A DNA stretch of 64,000 bases, from NCBI GenBank assembly GCA_028554755.1, contig JAPTOF010000021.1:385501-449500 (forward strand). Reading direction: 5' to 3'. The notes under the pieces were generated by a model. The model was not told the DNA's origin and ran no database searches. It worked only from the letters and a program-made list of their open reading frames with translations. A program made the translations under genes and the position numbers. This DNA comes from Cordia subcordata. Its lineage: Eukaryota > Streptophyta > Magnoliopsida > Boraginales > Cordiaceae. Of the stretch, positions 57,766-64,000 are shown piece by piece; within the stretch, counting starts at the first letter, position 1; each line of letters starts with the position of its first letter.

Positions 57766-59217
57766 AGGTAAGTTCATCTTTTTCTTTAAATCTTTTTAAT
57801 TTTTTTATGAAATTTTTCAGGTAGTTTTATGTTTGTTTTGTCAATTTTAGTGATTACTGCAATTTAATAATATGGTGCTCTTATTTGAAGTTGTAATTTG
57901 ATTTGATATGTAATTTTGTTCTTCTCGGTTTCTCATTTTTTATATGTGAATAAAGAGGTTAATATTTTTCCTTTTCGGTGCAATTATAATTTTTTTCAAT
58001 GTCTGTGAACAAACAATTCACTTGTTGATGTAAAAGTCGATATCTTGCAATTCATAGTCTTTGGTTGATTTTGTTCCAGACTAAGATTACTTATATTCGT
58101 AAATTGTTCAACGGGATTGATTCAGTGTACTTTTGCGCTTTTTCATTCCCAAAGTTTCTGTTTTGATATGGATTGCAAATGTGCATAGAAGCGACTCACA
58201 TAGAAAAGCTCCGTGCTATATTGATTTGAGCTTATGATGATAAATTATTGAAATGATTGCTTGAAAAATTGAATTGCGATCAACTTTTCCAAAGATTTTT
58301 CCTTTTCCTTCTTAGCACACTATCTTAAGTATTAGATATTCAATTTGTTTTCTTGAAGGGGTTATATTGAAAGTGAGGTGATAACTTTTCACGATCAAAA
58401 CTCCGATGAAAATCATGACAGATTTAAGAGAATTAATTAGCTTGTGTGTTAAGACATTGCCGCATAGGTCGCCAGGATAATTAGCGATGGTATACAACAA
58501 CACATATAGTCCGCAAAGGCTAGCTCTTAGAAGATAAGGGCAACCTTAGAATGATCGCATCTATGATTTATCCACTAGCTAGACAATTCAACATAATATA
58601 TATAATATATTTATGCATGTATACAAGTAATTTTTAATTGCCCATGAAGATCACACTGAAATATTCAAATTAGTGCATTTATGGTTTGTCTTGTTGATGC
58701 TTTCAACGCATATAAAGAAATGTTTGATCAATATGTATATTTCCATGAAGATTCTTTGCCCTGCACGCAGTTTGATTTCTTGATGTTTATTTAATACTTA
58801 AACCCATAAGTGTGCTGGCAATTTAGAGAGAGCATCCAATCAGAAGGGCATTTTAAATTGATTTTTTTCGTATAATTGTTATATCAATGTAGTTGGTGAT
58901 ATACATTTGTTTCCATATATTGAAAAATATCTTTTAGTATTTTTAAGGCTCCTATCCCATTCTTTACTGGAGAATAACTTGTTCGGAAAAATAATTTCCT
59001 GTGTCAATCTTTAGAGAGAGAATATTTTTTGTATTTGGTTAATATCCATTTAAAAGCATCTTAGTGTTTCATTGAGTCAAAAAGAAGCTTTTTTAATAAG
59101 AAATTTTTAGAAAGAAAATTGAATGAATTTACTTAAAAACAAATTAAATTAAAGTTAACATTAAAAAGAATAGGAAAACATATGTGTGACCTGATTCTTA
59201 AAATTAAACACCTCAAG

Positions 59218-59560
59218 CATTTTGATTGGAAGATTACACACATTTGTCGTGAAGGTAACCAAGCTACTGACTGCCTTTGCTAATTTGGGCACCAAAGGCA
59301 TGGGCTTGGTAAGTTTGACCTTCCTAATGAGGTTCCAGATTTGGTGGGTATTGTTAGCTAGGACTAACAAACTTTGTCTGACCTGCATCCACATCAAGCA
59401 TTAATCGTTCTTTGTTTTTCATAATGCTTTAATTTCATTGGCCTATTTGTTCACCATCCCACCTTTTGCTCATAGCTTCCTCTTTTGGTTATGCTTGATT
59501 TTTTGTATGGGCTCTTTTTTGTAAGGATAGTAGTATTAGCTTATTTATAGTTTTCTTAGA
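59218..59560 (+). pseudogene. LINE RNase H fragment inside the Helitron
   Basis: Reads FDWKITHICREGNQATD, then a frame change to AFANLGTKGMGLV, like the end of the RNase H domain of the LINE at 44890-44950 (ICREGNKPADHLANLG). The 3' region shares TTTTTTGTAAGGATAGTAGTA-like sequence with that LINE. Confidence 0.72.
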
Positions 59561-60613
59561 TTTTTTTTGAGCATTACAGACTTTAACTTGAATTGATATT
59601 GGAATTTTAAGGATAGATTTTCCAACTTTGGGTTTTGACTGTATTGTAATTTGCCGTGTTCCTCTTTAGAGAAGCCCTTCTACTGGTCGCTGGACTTCTC
59701 ACAGCCGTCGGCTTCTCCTATCTACCACAAGAAAGAGGTTTATATCAATACACACATACAAAATTACATGTTTATTTAATTTTTTTATCTCATTTTCATA
59801 TAACATTTGTTAATAACGAAGAGACTCTTCTCCTATCAGAGTATAATTCTATCTGTCCATCTATCGATATATCCATCCATCTATCTATCTATGTATGTGC
59901 GTGTGTTTTTTGTGTGTATATACGCATAGTTGTAGCTTAATTTTAACAGTCATCTTTTAGGGCTATGGATTGTGTAATTTTTAGTTTGTAGGAATTAGTA
60001 TCATATCTGTAAAGCTTGAATAATTTGATAGATTGGTAGCAGTAGACTTTTAAAACCTTTGCTATACTCATCTTTTATATGTAAATAAACCAGATTTAAA
60101 TTTTACCTCCTTTGCTGATTGAGCATCTCCAGACACCTCTTTCTCACTTTCTGTTCCACCTCCATGATGTTCGAAGAGGGCTAATAATATCTCCCTATTA
60201 GTTTTTGATGATGGAGTGATGATGGAGTTGGTGAGTGACTGGAGATGAAGTAGCTTCTGTAGGTTTATATATTCCCATTGAGCAAATGAGGATACCTTTT
60301 ACTAGGCTGTTTACAGTTGTTTTTAATGGTCGAAACGTTAATATACCAAATAGTTATAGATTTGTAAATATTTAGAAACTACTTCACCTGAAATATCGGA
60401 AGTAGTTAAAATCATGAAACTCTTCATTTTGCTAACATGTAAAAGATGTACTATATGAAGGTATTTATAATTATGCAAATTATGATGTATGATTATTTTT
60501 CATTTGCATTTTTATTACATATAAATTTTAATTATCGAATTATAATTTATATAAATTTTCTATAATAACACTATTGGACAATGGCCATGCCTTGCACGGC
60601 CCTTTACAACTAG

Positions 60614-61072
60614 TTATGGAAAAAAAAAAAAATCGGATGCTTTTGTTGGTGACATGAAACTTTGTTAAAAATGAAAACAAAAATCAGCTTAATATTGTAT
60701 TAAAAAAATTTTTTGATGCTAATGTTGTTTTTATTTGTTTGTTTATTTTGATTACATTAAGGCATTTCTGTGAAGATTTTCTTTTTCGTGTGATCCCGCG
60801 GTCCGGGATTTTTGGAAATTTAAGGGTGAAATAAGCTTTGGGCCATCAAATTAGGCTGCTTCGAGTATCCAGATAGAATGAGCTTTGAAATGGGCTTTTT
60901 CAAATCTTTGGGCTTAACTGTGGACATCTCCTAAACCTACAGGTCGCCTTACTACATCCTTTCTCAATAAGAGGCCATTAGAAAATGAAGAATATCTGAA
61001 TGTGTAATGCGTGAAGGTATTAAGGTAAGGCCTTAGTATGTAAACTCGTAGGACGTTTGATGCAAGTTGCTA
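60614..61072. other. Intergenic sequence
   Basis: No gene or intact element recognised. Confidence 0.4.
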
Positions 61073-62316
61073 GGCTGGCCCCAACGGTAGGGGTGGGAAT
61101 ATTCGCTCCAAATCCGAATCCGAATCCGAATCTGAACCCGATTGGATAGAAAAATTATGAAAATTTCAGATACGAATATATTTGAATCCAATATCCGATA
61201 AAAATACCGGATATCGGATAGGAAATCGGATAATTTTTTACTATCCGATATTCGATTTGAAATATCCGAAAAATAAGACACATATAAAAATATATTAATT
61301 TTATGTTAAGGGCTTCATTGTCTAAAGATGGTTCAACATTTTATTATTTTATGATTTTTAACTTTATTTTAAATATTTTAGTTTTATGTCCTAAATTTGG
61401 GATATTTTATTTGTTTAACTTTTGGTACAATAAAAATATTTGATGACTTGTTATGAAATATAGATTATGATAGATTTTGTATTTAGTATCGGCTATGGTA
61501 TGTGTGACATATTAATGTGGATTATGATTTGTAGTAAACTTATATATATTGGTTATTATCTACTATTATTTTGTATGGCATACTTAGTGTGAATTATAGT
61601 TTGTGGTAAATTTCATATTTAGTGAAATGTGTTAATTTTTCTTTTCAATACAATTTAATATTGTTATAGTTCGAGTGGCACTAAATTTATATGGTTATAA
61701 TGTTGTTTATTAGTAAAATATTAAATGAGAAATTAAATATGTTTTGATTATTAAATAAATTCGAAAATTCTACTATTCAAATCCGAAAATATCCATTATC
61801 CGAACAATCGATATCCGGCCGGATAGTTACTTTTAAACTATCCGATCGAATAATTGATTTTCTAATTCGATATCCGACTATCCGATATCCGATTATCTGA
61901 ATATCTGATTTTCCGTTCCAATTTCCACCCCTACCCAACAGAGCCCCTAAAATACAAACTCTCAATAGTTAAGAGAATTGTTGGTAGTAAAGTGTTCTAA
62001 TAGTTTTCTTTTTCCATTCTCAAAATTTTAGGTTTTTTTTCCAACCCTAAAAAAAAATCCAGATTTAGGGGGTTTTTTATCGCCAAAGCCAACATTCAAA
62101 TTCGATCCCCCATCTCCTATAGCTTTAAGATTGCAATATTATAAAATAGAACAGCTTTTAGAGTAAAACTAAAATAGAAATTTCTTAAATTGAGAGTTTG
62201 ATGAAAAATAAGAGAGCTGTTGGAGCAGAATTGAAAATAGGGGATGTCAAATTATAAGAAAATGACTCAAGTTACTTAAATTTAGGAGAGAAATAGGGGA
62301 ACTATTGAAGACAGGC
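61073..62316. mobile_element. MITE, second copy of the family in the LTP intron, split by a hAT-type element
   Basis: Ends GGCTGGCCCCAACAG (after removing the inner insertion) and, reverse-complemented, GCCTGTCTTCAATAG. The body 61942-62316 matches the reverse complement of 24071-24464. The element at 61088-61933 is inserted near its left terminus. Outer target duplication unclear. Confidence 0.75.
61088..61933. mobile_element. hAT-type element with ATCCGA-rich arms, 8-bp TSD
   Basis: Ends TAGGGGTGGGAAT and, reverse-complemented, TAGGGGTGGAAAT, flanked by CCCAACGG (61080-61087) and CCCAACAG (61934-61941). Both arms (61105-61275 and 61760-61925) carry many copies of ATCCGA/ATCCGAT, arranged in opposite directions. 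The middle is AT-rich with no coding sequence. Confidence 0.83.
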
Positions 62317-62497
62317 TTAAGAAGCTAATTTTCATGGAGTAGAATCAGGCGAATTGATCCTGACAAATGAAAAAGAAAAAAAAGAAAGAGAAAAGACCAG
62401 GATTAATTGATTTTAATTACAATTTCCACGGTTATTGCTTGCCATAAAACTATATCTCACCATCATTGTCAATAATGAACCTTCTCTCTCTCTCTTA

Positions 62498-62611
62498 GGA
62501 ATGTCAATGATAGCTCGCCCGGTCGGCACCCCGGCGGGGTCGGGGCGGGGTTTTTGTGAAAAAACTCCCTAGGCGGGGCGGGGTTTTTCCTTTGTGCCCC
62601 GACCCAGCCCT

Positions 62612-62612
<1 letters not shown>
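62498..62612. mobile_element. GC-rich hAT-type terminal fragment
   Basis: TAGGAATGTCAATGATAG followed by G/C-rich units such as GGCGGGGTCGGGGCGGGG and GGCGGGGCGGGG, a pattern seen at the ends of some plant hAT-type MITEs that start TAGG..TGTCAA. It is followed by an AT repeat, and the other end was not found. Confidence 0.5.

Positions 62613-62614
<2 letters not shown>

Positions 62615-62654
<40 letters not shown>
62615..62654. repeat. AT microsatellite
   Basis: About 20 AT units. Confidence 0.95.
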
Positions 62655-62657
<3 letters not shown>

Positions 62658-62675
62658 GTTTAGTAACATTGTTGC

Positions 62676-62760
62676 AAAGTTGTCTTTAGTCCAGCGGTAG
62701 ATAGCATTGTTATTTCTTAGTAGATGCTGGTTTGATTCCCCTTAGCCCCTTTTTCTTTTT
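62676..62760 (+). mobile_element. tRNA-like sequence, probable SINE head
   Basis: TAGTCCAGCGGTA at 62688-62700 fits a Pol III A box and GGTTTGATTCC at 62729-62739 a B box, with tRNA-like spacing. A T-run follows at about 62750. The stems of a real tRNA do not form well, so I call it a SINE head or tRNA relic. Confidence 0.55.
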
Positions 62761-64000
62761 ATCAACTTTTTCCCCTTTTATGCTTTTTAGCCAGATTTTT
62801 TTCTTCAAATCTCAATTCCCCCAAACACTATCACTATCAGTAAACAGCTTTACCAAACTCTAAAAGCAAAACCTAAACACAAAAGCAGACCAAACATAGC
62901 TGTCAGGCCGCTACCAGTGATCGTCTTGCAGACTCGCACGAAGAAGCATTTGATTGCTATTAATTCTCGCATTAGGTTTGCATTTTTGCTTCAAATCTCG
63001 CATTTTTGTCTTTGTTTGTTTATGGTGCTGTTAAAAAGAGAAGTGAAAACTGAAAAGGAGTTTGCGGTTTGGTGGCATATGAGATAGTGAGACTGTGTGT
63101 GGGAGATAATTTTGAATTTTTGATTAGCAATAGTCTAGATCTAAAATCCCAGATTAGCAATGCAGGCAAGTTTACATGCCTTTAAATTCTTTATGAACAT
63201 ATATTTCTACAATCCTTGCCAACCCTTGCTTGTTGGATGTAAACCCATATTTCAAGTCGGCTAATATTTATTTGATAGACGAGCCATATTGAAATTTTGA
63301 CAAAACCAACAAAAATGAACTGTGTTCTAGGAAGCATAGTGTTAATCTTGGTATCTCAGTTGATTGTATATATAGCAAATGCACATGAGTCTTTGTTGAC
63401 TAGAATGAACCTTTTCCTATTACTAAGTCTCATAATAATCATATATCTTTCATATCTGCTGTGCTGCATGTACTAAGAAGGAAATATAAATATTTAAGCT
63501 TATAAAATCAGAAAGTTTAGTCCAGGAAGAGCTCAATTAAATCTAGTTAACCAGTTCTCTTTTCGTGTATCTTCTAAATCTTATGCATTTTAGCTTTTTA
63601 ATTAGCTTTTTATGCTGATTAAAAAGAATGAAGTTCTAGTATTTTGAAATTGATTTATTTATATATAAGATTTCACCTCTTAGTCATTTTTAGAGACACT
63701 GGTATATAAGATTAATTAGTATTTCTATTTTGAAATCATAATATACAAGTTGAAGGCATGTGAATAATATCTTTCTCTATGGACTTTAATTGAGTTTTGA
63801 CTAAATATACTTATACCTTTTAAATATTTAAATAGTAAGGGCTGCTATATATTAAATCCTCCATCACTCACATATATAAAAAGCTTTGATTCTTTTTAAT
63901 GTTGATTTTTTATTTCATATCTTTTTATGTTTCAGTGGAAAATGATGTGCTGTACGTACTTTGCTAATCATTCTTTGGATAACAAACTTATTCCTGGAAA
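62761..64000. other. AT-rich sequence at the right edge
   Basis: No gene supported. 62880-63180 is somewhat richer in GC and could be a 5' exon of a gene beyond the window, but no coding frame or clear promoter is visible. Confidence 0.35.

Larger units (their letters stand above)
56362..60613 (+). mobile_element. 4.25-kb non-autonomous Helitron with gene-like content
   Basis: Begins TCTCTGTATATATAAAAAG, preceded by A, a typical plant Helitron start; the following TGAGTGGTCGTCTGGGTAAT also looks like known Helitron heads. It ends with an imperfect hairpin GCCATGCCTTGCACGGC and CTAG at 60610-60613, followed by T. Inside: a C/T-rich leader with an exon-like stretch (56470-56701), a second exon-like stretch (57490-57765), a LINE piece (59218-59560) and a TCTA/TCCA microsatellite (59845-59895). 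No helicase. Helitrons often carry captured exons; here the source is unknown. Confidence 0.72.

Noticed and set aside
62676..62760. Functional tRNA gene
   Set aside because: A and B boxes are present but acceptor and anticodon stems do not pair convincingly.
1..64000. CRISPR array, prokaryotic operon or phage genes
   Set aside because: Repeats are microsatellites and transposon ends; introns, LTR elements and LTP genes show plant nuclear DNA.

Overview
The window is nuclear DNA of a eudicot plant. It is AT-rich, packed with nested transposable elements of typical plant families (Ty1/copia, Ty3/gypsy, L1-type LINE, tRNA-type SINE, CACTA, MULE, hAT, Helitron), and carries two intron-containing genes for type 1 non-specific lipid transfer proteins (nsLTP1). 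I cannot name the species from the sequence. Apart from the two LTP genes I see no convincing intact host gene.

Layout, left to right. 1-2997: 5' part of a minus-strand Athila/Tat-like gypsy element (broken gag, primer site, 1.4 kb LTR). 4316-10164: full-length Mutator-like element (MULE) with ~150-bp inverted repeats, a perfect 9-bp target duplication and a decayed MuDR-type transposase. 11949-13091: short minus-strand Helitron containing a hAT MITE. 15918-16017: SINE fragment between 18-bp direct repeats. 16196-25792: duplication unit A, ending in LTP gene A, interrupted by a hAT element (16781-17276), a Tnt1-like copia element (17891-23449) and a MITE in the LTP intron. 25784-30071: a second, RE1-like copia element. 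30233-31533: gypsy LTR remnant. 31534-35243: CACTA deletion derivative. 36516-48384: duplication unit B, ending in LTP gene B, interrupted by a 5'-truncated LINE (37173-45395) that itself contains a second Tnt1-like copia element (38716-44254). 48476-51907: MULE-type MITE and a Helitron. 52743-54037: Pack-MULE-like element carrying a fragment of a host gene (DUF7086-like) and a LINE tail. 56362-60613: 4.25-kb Helitron carrying exon-like and LINE sequence. 61073-62316: MITE split by a hAT-type element. The right edge has a GC-rich hAT-type terminus and a tRNA-like SINE head.

How it fits together. Once insertions are removed, units A and B are each about 3.2 kb and lie in direct orientation about 20 kb apart. 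A 3-kb segment with one LTP gene was therefore duplicated, and each copy then collected its own transposons. Several insertions can be verified because the other copy keeps the empty site. The LTP genes share a TATA box, a signal peptide, the eight-cysteine motif and one intron just before the stop codon. The copy B intron is 180 nt, in phase and free of in-frame stops, so an unspliced transcript would encode a longer protein.

The most unusual regulatory signal is a dense array of WRKY W-box motifs (TTGAC followed by C or T) in the untranslated leader of both Tnt1-like copia elements: 16 copies within about 230 bp in one and 12 in the other, by my count. The other points of most interest are the captured host-gene fragment in the Pack-MULE and the gene-like content of the 4.25-kb Helitron.
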